64,000 nucleotides of DNA from Aquanectria penicillioides (GCA_003415625.1 PYIU01000001.1:1-64000), one strand, 5' to 3'; positions 1-13,745 are shown, numbered from the stretch's first letter. Notes: generated by a model from the sequence alone, not told the origin. Translations and numbers: made by a program.

Positions 1-133
1 AACCCTAACCCTAACCCTAACCCTAACCCTAACCCTAACCCTAACCCTAACCCTAACCCTAACCCTAACCCTAACCCTAACCCTAACCCTAACCCTAACC
101 CTAACCCTAACCCTAACCCTAGCCCTAACCCTT
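1..133. repeat. Telomere, (CCCTAA)n
   Basis: The first 120 bases are twenty perfect AACCCT hexamers, followed by one variant (CTAGCC) and a last CCCTAACCCTTG before the array stops. This is the C-rich strand of the TTAGGG telomere found in most filamentous fungi, and it runs in the direction expected for a left chromosome end. The variant near the inner edge is typical of the junction between telomere and subtelomere. Confidence 0.98.
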
Positions 134-790
134 GTGCTAGCCATACCTATTAGCTACTGCAATTAACTAGCCGCTACTATAAGTTATACCTATTAGCAGT
201 TACTAGCTCTAATAGCTATATCTACTAATAGCTATAGTCAATAAGCCGCTGCCATCAGCTGTGCCTAATAGCAACTACAGTTAACTAGCTGTGCCTATTA
301 GCTGCTATAATTAACTAGCCTATGCTATTAGCCTTATCTATTAGCAGCTATAGTTAACTAACTGCTACTATTAGCTATATTAGCTATATATATTAGTAGT
401 TGCAGTTAACTAGCTGCTGCTATTAGTTATGCCTATTAGCAACTACAATTAACTAGCTATACCTATTAGCTACTACAGTTAACTAACTGCCCGCTATTAG
501 CTATACCTATTAGCAATTACTGGCTCTAATAGCTATGCCTACTAATAGCTACAATTAACTAACCGCTACTATTAGCTGTGCCTATTAGCAACTACAGTTA
601 ACTAGCCACTACTATAAGTTATACCTATTAGCAGTTGCAGTCAACTAGCCGCTACTAATAGCTATACCTATTAATAGCTATAGTTAACTAGCCACTACTA
701 TAAGTTGTGCCTATTAGCAGTTGCTATTAACTAGCCATGCCTATTAGTAGCTATAATTAACTGGCCTATGCTATTAGCTCTGCCTACAAG
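134..790. repeat. Subtelomeric irregular minisatellite
   Basis: The stretch is built from short words in changing order: CCTATTAGCAGCTA, TTAACTAGC, CGCTACTAT and AAGTTATA. About thirteen copies of TTAACTAGC or one-base variants occur, mostly 30 to 50 bases apart. No ORF crosses it. It starts directly at the telomere edge and fades near 790. It is a telomere-adjacent array; I cannot say whether it is shared by other chromosome ends. Confidence 0.8.
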
Positions 791-3700
791 TCTAAAAGAA
801 CTGGTATAGGGTAGCTGTATAGAGTAGCTATATAAAGTAACTGCATTCTATTAGCATAAACGGACGACCTAATAGAAAAACACATATATCCCGCTCAAAT
901 AGCTAGATATAGAATATACCAATAGAGCACATATCTATTAATATAGCTAGGCATCTATAAACTACCTAACTATATATAGAAGCACCTAATCAAATGCTTT
1001 TTATAGCCTTAAGGTATTGCTAGGCTGCCATTCTTTTCTAATCTATTAATTGCAAGAGAAACGCTATAGTTTTTAATGCGCTTTTGCCACATTCTAACCT
1101 TTATATTCTATATAAGCAATAAGGATTTATGCCTATAAAGAAACTTCTTTTATAGCTTTTAGTATAGCTTAATTACTTTTATTAGGAATTCTAGCCTAAT
1201 TAACCGATTCCTATATATAATACCTAGCCCTTTATATATTATTAATAAAGGGTATAAATCTATTTCTATTATTTTTCTTAATAATTAAGAGTCTATTCCT
1301 ATTATTTTTAGATAACTAAGCATAAGGAGCCTATAGTAGAACCTTAGCTAATATGCCTTAACTACCTCTCTCCTATTAAAATTATAATAGAATTGCTATA
1401 GATCTATACACACTCCTTTTGCTACATTCTAATAATTCCATTCCATATAGGCATTAAAAGATTATACCTATAAAAGAACTTTTTAAATAGCTTTTAATAT
1501 AACTTAATTGCTATTAATTAGAATTTTAGCCTATTTAATCTATTATTAAATATAATCCTTAAACCCTTTTTATACTACTATTTATATTTTATTAAACCTC
1601 CCTAATAATAGATAAGTATTACTACATTTAGTTTTAATTATTACTATTAAACACTTATGCAATAAATCCCTTTAGATCCTTATAAAGGTAGAGTAATTCT
1701 TTTTATAATGCATTTAGCTCCTTACTTAATAATAGCTATAACTTACTATTTTATAGGCTATTTTAGGCTTTATCTATCTATATCCAACCTAATTCCTAAA
1801 GCACTTAATTGCTTATACCTTTATACTTTAAAATAAAGTAAAGCAATATATAGATTAGCATTTATAATATATATAGAAGCATATATAAACCAGTATTAAT
1901 AGTAAAACTCACTAATCTTTTTAATTATCTTAAAGATTCATAAGATTAACCTATTATTTTAATCCCCCTAAAAAAAGTCATTAGGCCAAAGGAATTAAAG
2001 CATTTGCATAACTATATTTACTGCAAATAATATTGCTTCCTTTCTCTTTAGTGCAGCACTAAATACACACTCCTTTAATGCTATCTATAGCATTATTAAG
2101 AACGCAATTAAAGTAAGCACTAATATTAGCATTAAGTTATATAAAGGGGTCCTAAAATTCTATTACAAACAATTCCATGCCTATTAATAATACTCTAATA
2201 CTTTATAGTTAGCACTGCTTTTATTAAATAATGCCTCTAGCTTTATAAATCCATTATTAACCAGCTATAGAATCTTCTTAAATAGAATGCTATAGCTAAA
2301 GTCAATCCTTTATTGCCTTTACCGCTTCCCTAATATACTATTGCCTCTTTATTGCTAGATAGCTTTAAGTGCCACCCACTTTAGGCTGCTAAATAGGGCC
2401 GCCAATACATTAAGTGCTATTATTAACTCTATTAGCTATATAATACACTAATATATTAGTTTTTATTAATACTAGCCCAATACCCACTTAATTTTAATAG
2501 ACTGCATTACTACTATTAGCCTATTAATCCATTAAAACTTTATAACAGCTTTTAAGCTTATGTGTTTAATGGCCGCATATACTATAGGGAATTAGGTTAA
2601 ATGCACTAGCATAAAGGCAGTTGCCTTCTCTATATCTTAATTAATTATAGTATTATATATCTCTTTAATAAAGTTCTGTCTTATTTTTATTATTACTATT
2701 AGATTACTAGCTATTTACTCTTTCTTTAGAACTAGTACCTTAAATAGCTCCTTAAGCCTTCTATATTAATATTAGCTTAGATTTTAGGTTTACTTAATTA
2801 TTATTTTTATAGATTAAAAGAGAGAGAAACTAAAATAATATAGGGCAAGTATAGTTAATAGAGTGCAATATAGCACTAAAGCTTAACTTACTGCCAGTAA
2901 AATGGCTCCTTACATTACTCCTATACTTTAAGCATATAGCTAGCTTATATAGCTAGCTTGCTTTAGCTGCTATAAGAAGCCTTATTTAGCCTTTAGTATA
3001 GCTAGATACTAATAAAACCTTTTATTTAAGGCATCTATAGATCCTAAAAAGCCTTTTTAAGAAATCGACTAGCACTAAAAATGCTATAAATAAACTGTCC
3101 TTTAAGCTTAGCAAACTAAAGATAGCTATATCGATTCACTACTACCACCAGCCTATAGTAATAAGCTAAAGCAGCAATATAAAGTAAGGTAGGGCAATTA
3201 TTAGCTAATTTAAGCTATTAGCTAAAATTTATAATACTATTAGCATTTTAAAAGTCCAATATAGCTAGATTAATATATAGCCACTCTACCCTATACAAAC
3301 TCTCTATAGTGCCTAATGGCCTAAATATAGAAGATATAAATGCTTGTGCATCTTTAGTTAATAAAATATTACCTAATTAATTTAGGGCCGCTATCCCTTT
3401 TAAGCTTGCTAACTTTAGCCCTTACTTTTTACTAATAATAAACTAGCACTTTATTTCCCTAATAGTAAGTTTAAATACCCTTAAAAAGAATATAAGGACC
3501 CTAAGAAATACTTTAGAAAGAAACTGGCATAAGATCTATAAATAAAGCTGCCTATCCTTAAAGAAGAATCTTATTAATTAAAAGATTGGCTAAAGTACCA
3601 TTATAAATATCTACTATATAGGCACTAGCTTAAACATATAGATAGATATAACCTATTTAAAGCAAAATAAATACTCTTTTTAGTTAATTGCAGCTTAAAT

Positions 3701-6700
3701 CCATTACCTTTCTTGCATAAATAGTATTAATGCACTTAAATTATTTAGGCTTAAGCAACTATAGACTCTATCTAAAAGCTGCTATTACTTAGCTTTAATA
3801 TAGGGCATAGCCTCTACCTTTAAGTAAGGCACTATTAATACAGCTATTGCCAAACTTTAGGTAGCTAAAAGAGCATTAGCTTAAGGCTATATCTATCTTT
3901 TAATATTAAAATAGGCCTAAAAAAACTCAAATAAAAGGATATTTACACCTTTATTTTAAAAGCTTATATTATCTCTTATAATAGCAAGCAAGCTATTATT
4001 AAGAAAGGCTAATGGCTTAAGTAATAAAAAGTTCCTATAGCTTAAATTAAATCCTAAAGAATAGAAGGAATAGTTCTTATAGCTTATATACTCTTTAGCT
4101 AAATAGTTACAGTCTATTAAAAAATAAATTGCTTTTACTTACTCCTAAATAAAGCTATAAGTAGTAGTGCAATAGATATTAATGGTAAGGGTATAAGAGA
4201 CACTTTTAATATAGTTTAAATAGTACTTTTGCTTAAGTTTTGCATATAGCTAGTGCAGCCCAAAACTGTATAGCTTGTCTTAAGTGCCTTATTGGCAGGC
4301 TGGCGTATTCCTTTACTGGGCTAGGCTGCTACTAAATAAACTCAATTAAGTACCTACAGCATTATTAGCATTTATTTAGCTCTAGCTCTAGCTTTTGCTT
4401 TTACTTTAGCTCTAGCTTTAGTTATAGATAAAAAGGCTAAGGCTCCTTATCCTAAAGTAGCCTTTAGTACTATTCCCATTCTTTTTATTAAAGCTATTGC
4501 CCTTTAGCTTGCCATTACTATTCTCTTTATTCTCTTTATTATCTTTATTTAGCTATATCTATACCTTTTATTTAAGTGATTTAATCTATTTATTTACTTC
4601 TATTTTAATATTAGTACTATAGTTATATATATAAAAAGCTAGCTTATTTTCAGTCTAAAATAGCTTATATACATATCAATCAGTAAAGTCTAACCAGCCC
4701 TCTATAAAGATTTCTTAAAAAGCTATCCATTTATTATATATAATTAATTGTAATTATTAGCTACCTAAAGCCTAAGCCAGCTCTATACTCTCTTTAAGCA
4801 GATTGCTAGTTAAAAAAACTAATTTAATATAAAATGCAAGCAAATTAGCATAATGTTTAGCTAGAGCACTTTTTAATAAAGATATCTTTTGGTAAGGAGG
4901 CTTAAGCGCCAATTTCTATACTAAATGCATTACCATAAAATATAGCTTTTAGGCAGCACTAATAGTAAGCCAAAAGGTCCGCTTAAAGAGATTGAAGGGC
5001 ATATAAGGACCCTATTTATTATTATATAGTGCCTACTAATAGCAGAATGATATTATAACATTATTAAAGAATCGCTCGCTTTAGCAGGCAATTAGTTATA
5101 AAAAGGTCCTTACTATACTAAAATAGTTAAGATAGAACCTTAAATAATATATATCTTTCTTACTAGCCAGTTTGCACTTAGCCTTATGGCTTCTATAGTT
5201 AATTGTAAACAGTTAGTAAAGTATATTAATAGCATTTAGCCTACTAAAATTAGGCATATCTATCTTTACTATAAGTTTATCCCTTAAAAATAAAGAATAA
5301 ATATCTATTAATTAATAATAATAATAATAGTAATAATAGTAATAATAGTAATTATAATTATAAAAGATATTAAATATATACATTTAAATTAATAATAGCC
5401 AACTAAATAATTAATTTACTATATTTAAGTTTACTGCTCTTTAGCTAATAGCTCATTCTTTCTATCCAATCCTATATCTTATAAATAAAGATTGTTTGCT
5501 AACTTAAGCAATATATAGCCCTTTTAATAGTCGCTATTATTCTCTCCTTTTAGCTGCTTTATATCTATTTCATTAATATTAGTCAATTTATTAATAATGC
5601 TGCCATTATAATATTCAATATCCCATATATCCTTACCCTATATAAGGACAATTATATTGCTTATATTAAGAAAATAAAGCAACTAAAGCAAGCTAATTAA
5701 AAAGTAGGAAATAAATTGCTAGCTATCTTTTGCTTATATTTAATTCTCCCTTTAGTCTTCTTAAGGTAAAGGCAATAATATATAGAGTAAATGTCCTGCC
5801 TTAATAGGTATTGCTCACCCTAATCTAAAGGTTTAATAAGACTTAATAATAGTGCCCTTAAGGGTAAGGTATAATAGTAAACCCTACTTTTTAATAGTTA
5901 GCTATAAGTATAATTAGCTATAAGTAAAAATTAATAGCTTATAAATTAAATATAGTATATACTTTATGGCTTAAATAAGGATAGAGTACAATATATATAT
6001 AATAGCTCTTTACTAATATATTATTATTTAATACTTATTTTCTTATAGTTATTATACTTTAGTAAAAAGGAATAAAAATAAAAATAAAAAGAAGAAAAAG
6101 TATATCTTTATTTAATATAAATAGCTCTTTCTATCTCTTTTATATTATCTTTTATTTTCCCTCTCTCTCTCTCTCTCTTTCCTTCCTTTCCCTCTATTAT
6201 AATAATAATAATATTGCTATTAGGCCATCCCTTTATATTCTACCTAACCTATAAACTGCCCCTATCTTATGCCTTCCTATAGGTAGTGCTATTTAAGGCT
6301 TAAGGCCCCCCTTCTTATAGCTATTACTTAATAGCTAGCTTAAATGCAGCTTTAAATGCATTAATATTATTTATAGCTAATTGTAATATAAGGTCCTAGC
6401 TGGGGTTAAATGCATATCTTTATAAGCAGCCTTATTATTGCACCCTTTTAGCACTTTTGCCTCTAATAATAATAGAAGCCTATTAGATCCTATATCCTCC
6501 ACTTTTTGCTTTTCCATTTTAGCCACAATCCCCCTTTCTCTCCTCTTTAGCTAATCTCTAGCCCTAGCCCTAGCTTCAGCTTTAGGTCTAATAGAGCACA
6601 CATTATCATTAAGGTCCTATATTCTACTGGATTCTAATAATGCTATAAAAGGAAATAAGGATAGTACTATTTGCTTCACTTATATATTAATATAGTTAAT

Positions 6701-9360
6701 TGGCCTTAAGTCTATTCCTTAAGTGCAATCTTAAGTAAGGAGATTATACTTATTCTTTATGGACTTAATTAATATATAGGCCTTCTTTAATAACTCTTTC
6801 TCTAGCCCTAAGCTGCAACCATTACTATTTAAGGCCTACTAGCATTGCCTAATTACCTAAAGATTAATAAAGTGGTTAATAGTAGCAGTAAGTTGCGCTA
6901 AGGCATTTTGGCTATTTAGGGCAGGGTTTCTAGCCATTTTAGAAATATTGCAAACTAAATTGTATAGAGCCTGCATTATAATTAAGTGTATTTCCTTACT
7001 GCTGCTATTGCTGCTGCTGCTGCCGCCGCTATAGGTAGCAGGCAAAGACTTACTATTAGCTATAATGCCTATAGCCCACCAATATTGCTAAAACCGCAGC
7101 CTAATAAAAACCTTAATAAAATATAAAAGATCCTTTTAAAACTTATTGCTAAACCTCTTGCTATATATATAGCAGCTTTATTTATCTTTGCCCTTTTTAG
7201 GGACAATATCTAAAAAGGCCTTTATTACTAAATGCTTAAGATTATTAATATAACTGCAAATAAAGTTAAGCACTTAATGCTTAAGCTAAATTAATAATAT
7301 TTCTACTTGCTTTTTATTAACCCTATAGTTATTCCTTTTATTAGGTAGGGTAGCAAATAGCCAAACCTAAGGTATAAATCCTTCTTGAATTAAAGGCTTA
7401 TTGCTCTTTTATTAAATAAAGAGAATAGTAAAGTCTAGGTCAACCTATTATATTATATACTTTATAACTGCCATTATTATTTATCTATTTTCTTTTAATG
7501 TTTAAAGAAACTTATAAATATTTAGGAAATAGAATTAAGGCCTTTTAATAAGGAACTTATATAGCTAATAATACAATTTATTATTAATGGCCATTAAAAA
7601 TCCTATATAGCAGTAGCAGCAGTAGCAGTAGCAGCAGTGCATTTCTAAATTAGCTTGGCTACTCTTATTTACTACCCTATATAGGTAAAACACCTTATGA
7701 ATTTTAAATGCTTTTATTTTAGTATATTCTTTTAATAGAATATTAGCTAATCTCTTCTAATTTTGCTCTTAAATATAATAAATAGCATTATCTACTAAAA
7801 GCTTATTAAGAGTCTAAATCACTAAATTAAATCTTTAGAACCAATACTAATTGCAAGTAAAGAAAAGAGTATCTTATAAGCAAATAAACCTTTAAAATAA
7901 TAATAATACTAGCTAATAAAGAAAATAAAACTTATATTATTAATCCTCTTACTAGCTATCCATTCCTATATAAATAGATTAAATAAGGTTTGGCTAATAC
8001 TAGTATTGCACTAATGCATAATTATGCTTTTCTATTATATATTATTCTATAAGGTGCCTAAGCAAGCAAGAGGAAATTTTAATTTCTTGCCTAAATATAA
8101 TACTTAAAGCATTTAGCTTTCTACTGCTAACTTTTTCCCTTAAAATAGTTATTTATCTTAATTTAATGCTGCAATTAACTGCATTTAGATCTAGCTATAG
8201 CTATCTAGCAATAATAGGTTGCGCCAGTTCACCTATAGCTAAATGCTTAATGCACTTAAGAGCCTTTCTATTATTTATTAGCAGTTATTCCTATTATTTT
8301 AGTATATATACTCTTACTGCAGTTATAGATCTTATATATCCACTAAAGCTCTTTATTAAATAAGCTAATCTACTTAATATACTTTTGCAATGCTATAATC
8401 CAATGCTGCCCTACTATAACCTTTAATTTTTCATTATTAATTTAATGCCAATCCTTAAATAAAAGCATATCTCTATTATTTATTGCCCCTATTTTATAGT
8501 CGCACTCCTGCTTTGCCTTAATATAGGCTATTATACTTTATATTGCTTGCAAGCTGCATAATACAAAAAGATAGTTTTGCTTAACTTAATGCTTTAGATT
8601 TCCATTTTAAAAGGCTTAATAGAGGTTAGCAATATATTAAGGGTTCAGCTAGCAGTTTTACTCAATTGTTTAAGTGGATATAAGCACCTTAAGGGGCACT
8701 TTTGCTATTGTAAGAAGATATGGCCTAGCCTATTGCTAGATAGAATTGGCTTCTTAAAAATCGCTCACCAATACTAACTTATCTTATTTAACTGTAAGGG
8801 CTGTTATTACTTTTTATGCCTATTTAGTCTATAATATACTGTTTAGTAGATTGCTTTTATTAATCTTATTGCTTATTAAATACTTTATAATTATAATATA
8901 TATGCCTTATAATATTAATAAGTTAATGTCTAGTAATAATAATAGCAATAAAAATTAATATTAATTAATTAATTAAAAGGATAAATTTATACTTGCCTTA
9001 AGATAAAAGAAAGAGTAGTTCTATACTTAATTTAATAGTAGGCCTAAGGTATATTCTCTTTTTTACTTTAATAATACTATATATCTAGCTTAGCTGCAAA
9101 AGGATACTATATAATCCCTATCTAATGCAAAATTTAAGGATGCAATTAAAAAAATAATATATTAATAAATAATAAATAGCTTATTTATTTACTGCCTGCT
9201 TCCTTTACTTTCTTTTATACCCTTTTTTCCCTTCTCTTTCCCTTTCTTTTTGCATTTTTATTTCTTATAAATATACCCTAATGTTTAGTAACTTTAATTT
9301 TATACTTTCTTTTGCATTTATTAAATCTTTTTATTCTTTCTTTTTTTATATTTATAGGGG
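791..9360. other. AT-rich, RIP-like degenerate DNA
   Basis: This is very AT-rich sequence dominated by words such as TATTA, CTATA and TTAGC, with few CG dinucleotides and no ORF above about 65 codons. Remaining CA is mostly in GCA and remaining TG mostly in TGC, as expected from heavy C-to-T change on both strands. Simple repeats include a TAA/TAG run near 5318-5352, a CT run near 6160-6185, CTG/CCG runs at 7003-7030 and AGC/AGT runs at 7612-7640. A minus-strand coding ghost at 2.8-4.3 kb is listed separately. The ORFs at 6857-7045 and 8166-8363 look like chance. Confidence 0.8.
2810..4330 (-). pseudogene. Unidentified RIP-degraded coding relic
   Basis: On the minus strand two stretches read as protein if TAA and TAG are taken as former CAA, CAG or TGG codons. 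One, about 4099-3914, contains NLSYRNFLLL and LLAIIRDNISF with a single stop. The other, about 3060-2815, contains QLKQASYISQLYA and LLAVSQA. Stops lie where Gln or Trp would be expected after RIP. Transcription would run towards the telomere, as in some fungal telomere-linked genes, but I recognise no helicase or other domain and do not assign a family. Confidence 0.35.
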
Positions 9361-9409
9361 AAAAACCAATCTATAGGCTAAGCTAAAAGAGAGGGCCGCT
9401 TAGCTATAT

Positions 9410-9858
9410 TAGTTTTACCCCTAAGGGCAAAATTAATACAGCTACTAAATAGCCTTCTCTCTTTACCTAGCCTAAAAATAGATATAATTAAGTAGGCATT
9501 TTGCCTTAGCCGGCCTAGCTACATTAATTTTATGCCTAGGGGCAAAATTGAGCGTAAGTGTGCGCTAAGCGAAAGGGCTGCTTAGGCCATATCAATTTTA
9601 CCCCTAGGGGCAAAATTAAGCATAAGTGCGCACTAAAAGAGAGGGCTGCTTAGGCCATATTAATTTCACCCCTAAAGGCAAAATCAATCTTTAGCCTAAG
9701 CTAAATAAAAGGGCTGCCTAAGCTATATTGATTTTACCCTTAAGGGTAAAATCAATCTTTATTAACTTTTTGCCCTTAAGGGTAAAATCTAATGTAGCTA
9801 AGCAGCCTTCTCTTTTAGCCTAGCCTAAAGATTGATTTTACCCCTAAGGGTAAAATTA
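9410..9858. repeat. Cluster of seven related palindromes
   Basis: Seven near-perfect palindromes of the type ATTTTACCCCTAGGGGCAAAAT occur at about 9412-9434, 9527-9549, 9594-9617, 9662-9684, 9730-9753, 9767-9789 and 9833-9856. Flanks are also repeated: AGGGCTGCTTAGGCCATAT precedes the third and fourth, and CAATCTTTAGCCTA words appear in both directions. The block keeps some CG (for example GAGCGTAAGTGTGCGC) that surrounding DNA has lost. No ORF is present. Confidence 0.75.
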
Positions 9859-9899
9859 ATATAGCTAGCCTAACCCTAAAAGGGGAGCTAAAAAAGATT

Positions 9900-10020
9900 T
9901 AAGTTTAATAAAAAAAGATAGATAGATAAATAGATAGATAAATAAATAGATAAATAGATTAATTATAATAATTACTATTATATAATTATAATTATTATTA
10001 TTATTATTATCTTACTTTTG
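9900..10020. repeat. Low-complexity GATA/AAT microsatellites
   Basis: GATA/AATA tetranucleotides run over about 9914-9958 and are followed by an ATT/TTA run at about 9988-10012. They are simple repeats at the border between the palindrome cluster and the next AT-rich block, with no coding content. Confidence 0.8.
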
Positions 10021-10099
10021 CTCTTACTCCTTTCCTCCCTTAATCCTTTTTTTTTTCTTCTTTTCCCTTCCTTCCTTCCCTCTAACTCTTCACTCTAAC

Positions 10100-13000
10100 C
10101 CAATAGCTAAACACCGGTTTAGCCCCTACAATAAGTCTAGCTTTATATTTCTATAAATATTTATATTTATTAAACTTATATATATAAACCTATATATAGT
10201 TAATAAATTATAAATTATAAAATTTAATTTTGCTTTTTAGTATTTTAATTTAAGACTTTATTTATTAGTAACTCTTTAAGTATATTTTCTTTGCTTTTAG
10301 GAATATAGCCTTAAACTTATGCCTAAAAACATTTCTATAAGAATTTAATACTTAAGGTAGATTCTTTTAATAGAGTTTTTATTTCTTTTAAATAAAGTCT
10401 ATTTTATTTTTTTATAATTTATATTTTAGTTTATACTTTCTATATTTAATTTTAGTATATATTGCCTTAATTATAATAGTATTTTTGCATTTTTTAAATA
10501 GTATAGCTTTTATTTCTATAAAGAAGGCTTAATAGAGCTTAATTTATTCCCTTTATAAGCTAGTATTTAATATTAAAGGTATTAAGTATTTTCCTTTTTA
10601 CTTTATTGCTAAAGCTAGAAAGGTAGAAGCTAGACTTTTTAATAGAGTTAAAAAGGGTTTAAATTATAGTTAAGTATATTTTTTATTTTTAATCTATAGT
10701 TTATTTATATCCTTTTTCTTTTTAGTTTTTAAATCTTTAATTATATTTTAAAGGCTTATTTTAATAGTTTAAAGTTTATCTTATAGTTAATTAATATTAT
10801 CTATTTAATTAATTTATTTAGTATTAAAAAGAGCTTTTATTTATATTTATATTTCTTTAAGAGTCTTTTTACCTATAGTTTCTTTTATTTTAGTATTACT
10901 TACTAAAAAAAGGTTTTCTTTATTAAAGATAATATTTTAGGTTATATACACTTAATTAATAATTAAATTCTAAATATAAAAAAGGTTTTAGGAATTATAT
11001 TCTATAAAATAATCTATTTAAGCCTTTAGGCTTATTTTAAATATAAATTAATTCTTCTTTAATTAAGTATCTTTAATTATTATAAATAATTTATAATTAA
11101 TTGTCCTAAAGTAAGTAATTTATAGCTTACAATCCTTATTTAAGCTTTAAATTAATAAAAAGAAGCTTTTATATAGTATTTTCCACTTAAATTTCTATTT
11201 TAGAGTTCAATTTAATAGATATACTATTATTTTTACTATCTTTAGCTATAGTTTAGCTAATAGATTACTTTTAATTATAAGAACTTTTATTTTCTTTTTT
11301 ATTACCCCCTTAAAATATTCTTTTAATCTATTTTATTGCTATATTTAAAGGGCACTTTCTTTTATTGCTATTCCTCTTTAATTTAGCTATATATAGACTA
11401 AATTGCTCTTTTAAAGCTTATTATTTATTTCTATTACTTAAAGTTTAATTCTATATTTTATTTCTAATATTTAAGTAAAGTTTTATAGCATTAATAATAA
11501 TTATTTTTCTTTTTAATTTTTAAAGTAATAGTTTTAGTATATTTTTAATATATAGTCTATTATAATAGTATATAAAAAAAAGTTTATTATATTAGGTTAA
11601 AAGTTATAGAAATCTAAAGAAACTTACTCTTTAGAAATTAAGCTTTATATTTATAGTTTATAATGCTTTTAGTGTTTTATTTTGCCTAATCTATAAGTAT
11701 TATATTTAACTATTATTAAGCCTTTAATCTTTATATTAATAATATAGTTAACTAAATATTTTAATGCTTTAGGTCTTAAATAATTTAATTAATAGTACTA
11801 TTTTATAGCTTTTATTTATTATAGATATTTTAATATCTATAAATTATAATAAGGTTTATTTATTATAAATAAGCTTTATTTTTAAGTAATAGGCTTATAA
11901 TTTAAAATATATTAATTATAGGCAATCTTTAATTTATATAAAGCTTGCCTACTTTTATATTTTAAAATATTATTTTTATTTCTTTAATTCTATTAATAAC
12001 TATATTAATAAAGTCTTTTTAATAAAACTAGATTTATTTTAATTTATAGGCAATAAGCAATATACCTTAAAATAAGGAAATAAGCTTTATTTTATAGGTT
12101 TTAAACTTTAATTTTTATATCTTTATATTTTAAAATTAAAAGGTTCTTTAATTTAATAAAAATAACTTTATTAAATAAAGCTAATTTAAGATTCTTAAAT
12201 TTCTTTTTATTATTAAAAATATATAGTATTATCCTTAAGTTAAGTATAATTAAGATTTATAATAAATATTTACTATATAAAATAAAAAAAATAGCTATAG
12301 AATTTAAGATTAAAATTTATAATATTAATTATTAGTTTAAATCCCTAATTAATTATATAATTTGCTTTTTAAGCTTTTTATATAATTTTTAAACTTTAAT
12401 TTAATCTTTTAATTATATTTTCTATCTCTTATCTATTTACTTCTATCTTTCTATTTACTTAAATATATTTTTAAGAAATGCAATTTAATACTTTTAGATA
12501 TTAGCATTAAAGTATAATTTCCTATATAAAATACAGTAATTATTTTCCTTTAGAGTTTATTTTTATTTCTTTAATTTAAGTTATTTAAGTTATAAGCTCT
12601 TTAAATAAAAATGTTTTTTAAAAAATAGGTTTAAGCCTTAAAATATAGGTCTAAAGTTCCCCTTTTATACTAAAGCTTTATATTGCTTTCCTTTAGTCTC
12701 TTTTCTTTTTTTAATTTTATATTTAAAACTTAAAGTAAAAGCAGCTAATATATAGGTACTTTTCTTAATAGTATCTTTATATTATGCTTTAATAATTTAA
12801 AGGAATATTTAAAAGTAACTTTTAAGGTATTATTTTAAATTTATAAACTATATATTTAGATATAAGGCTTTAGTAATATTTCTTATAATTGCAATCTTTA
12901 TAGACTATTTCTAATTAATAATTTAATCTTACTAAATAATTTTAGGGTTTAAAGTCTATTTTAGCACTTTAAAATAGCATTTTTAAGCTTATTTTCCTTT

Positions 13001-13361
13001 TAGTGCATTATTAATTCTATATATAGCTTTAAGGTTATTATAGAATTTTATAATATTATTATTATTATCCCCTTTATTTATTATAAATAAATATATTTAA
13101 ATATAATAAAGGCTTATTTTCTTTATTATTTAATTAAAAATATTATAGATTTTATTTACTTTAATTTTATATTTTTTTTAATTATAGTAAAATATTATAA
13201 GCTTGCATTTTAATAGTTTTTAGTCTTTAAAAAGCAGCTTTATTATTATAATTGCCCTTTATATTAATTAAATAAACTTTAATTTTAAGCTTTTAGCCTT
13301 AGCTTTCTCTTTTATAAAGTATTTTATAGCAGTTAATATTATAGGCTTAAAAATTTAAGTA
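10100..13361 (-). mobile_element. RIP-degraded Ty1/Copia retrotransposon relic
   Basis: On the minus strand around 11779-11676 the translation reads ALKYLVNYI, KIKGLIIVKYNTYRLGKIK. This matches the pre-integrase region of fungal Copia polyproteins, usually of the form EHLV...GPTT.EC..C.LGK, with cysteine codons turned to Tyr by G-to-A change. Further downstream (about 11640-11530) the frame gives VSLDFYNF and later IIIDYILKIY.NYY, matching the start of the integrase core including its first Asp. Stops replace Trp and Gln. Both element ends are uncertain; the Gypsy LTR begins at 13362. I did not locate the reverse transcriptase part. Confidence 0.55.
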
Positions 13362-13745
13362 ATATATTAGTGGATAGGGATACTAGCTAAAATACATACC
13401 CCACCCAAAAGGGTATAGAGTAAGCAAGTTTAATTAAAGACCGAACAGCCTTTTTAAGCAGCTGCAAATAACTTAAAAGAGTATTAAAGTATTTAATTAA
13501 ATGCTTTAAAGTGTCCCTTAAAGAAAAGAAAGAAAGAAAATAGGGCAAAAAGTTATAAATAAAGTAATATTATAAGGGGCTATACTAAAACTTTAATAGA
13601 GTCTAAATATAAGGAATTTAGAATTTTAAAAATAAAAATTAATTAAAGAAAACTACTTATTTATTTTTTATATCTTTAAGGTCTTTTTTATCTTTTTAAC
13701 CAACCTAATAATAGATTAATCTATATTACTTTAGACCCTAATTTA
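13362..13745 (-). repeat. Gypsy LTR, left copy (3' LTR of the element)
   Basis: This 384-bp block aligns end to end without gaps to 25391-25774; all differences I can see are C/T or G/A transitions. Just inside it, at 13746-13754, the minus strand reads AAGAAGGGA. That is a polypurine tract directly before a 3' LTR if the element is read on the minus strand. The terminal TG/CA bases appear mutated to TA, so exact edges may be off by a few bases, and I see no clear target-site duplication. Confidence 0.85.

Noticed and set aside
134..790. CRISPR-like array next to the telomere
   Set aside because: Repeats are irregular words with no conserved repeat-spacer pattern, and the organism is a fungus.
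6857..7045. 62-codon minus-strand ORF with a Ser/Gly-rich start
   Set aside because: The Ser-rich part comes from a CTG/CCG microsatellite inside RIP-like DNA; no motif and no neighbouring coding signal.
8166..8363. 65-codon plus-strand hydrophobic ORF in the AT-rich block
   Set aside because: Composition (Leu, Ile, Tyr, Ser) is what AT-rich random DNA encodes; no family motif.
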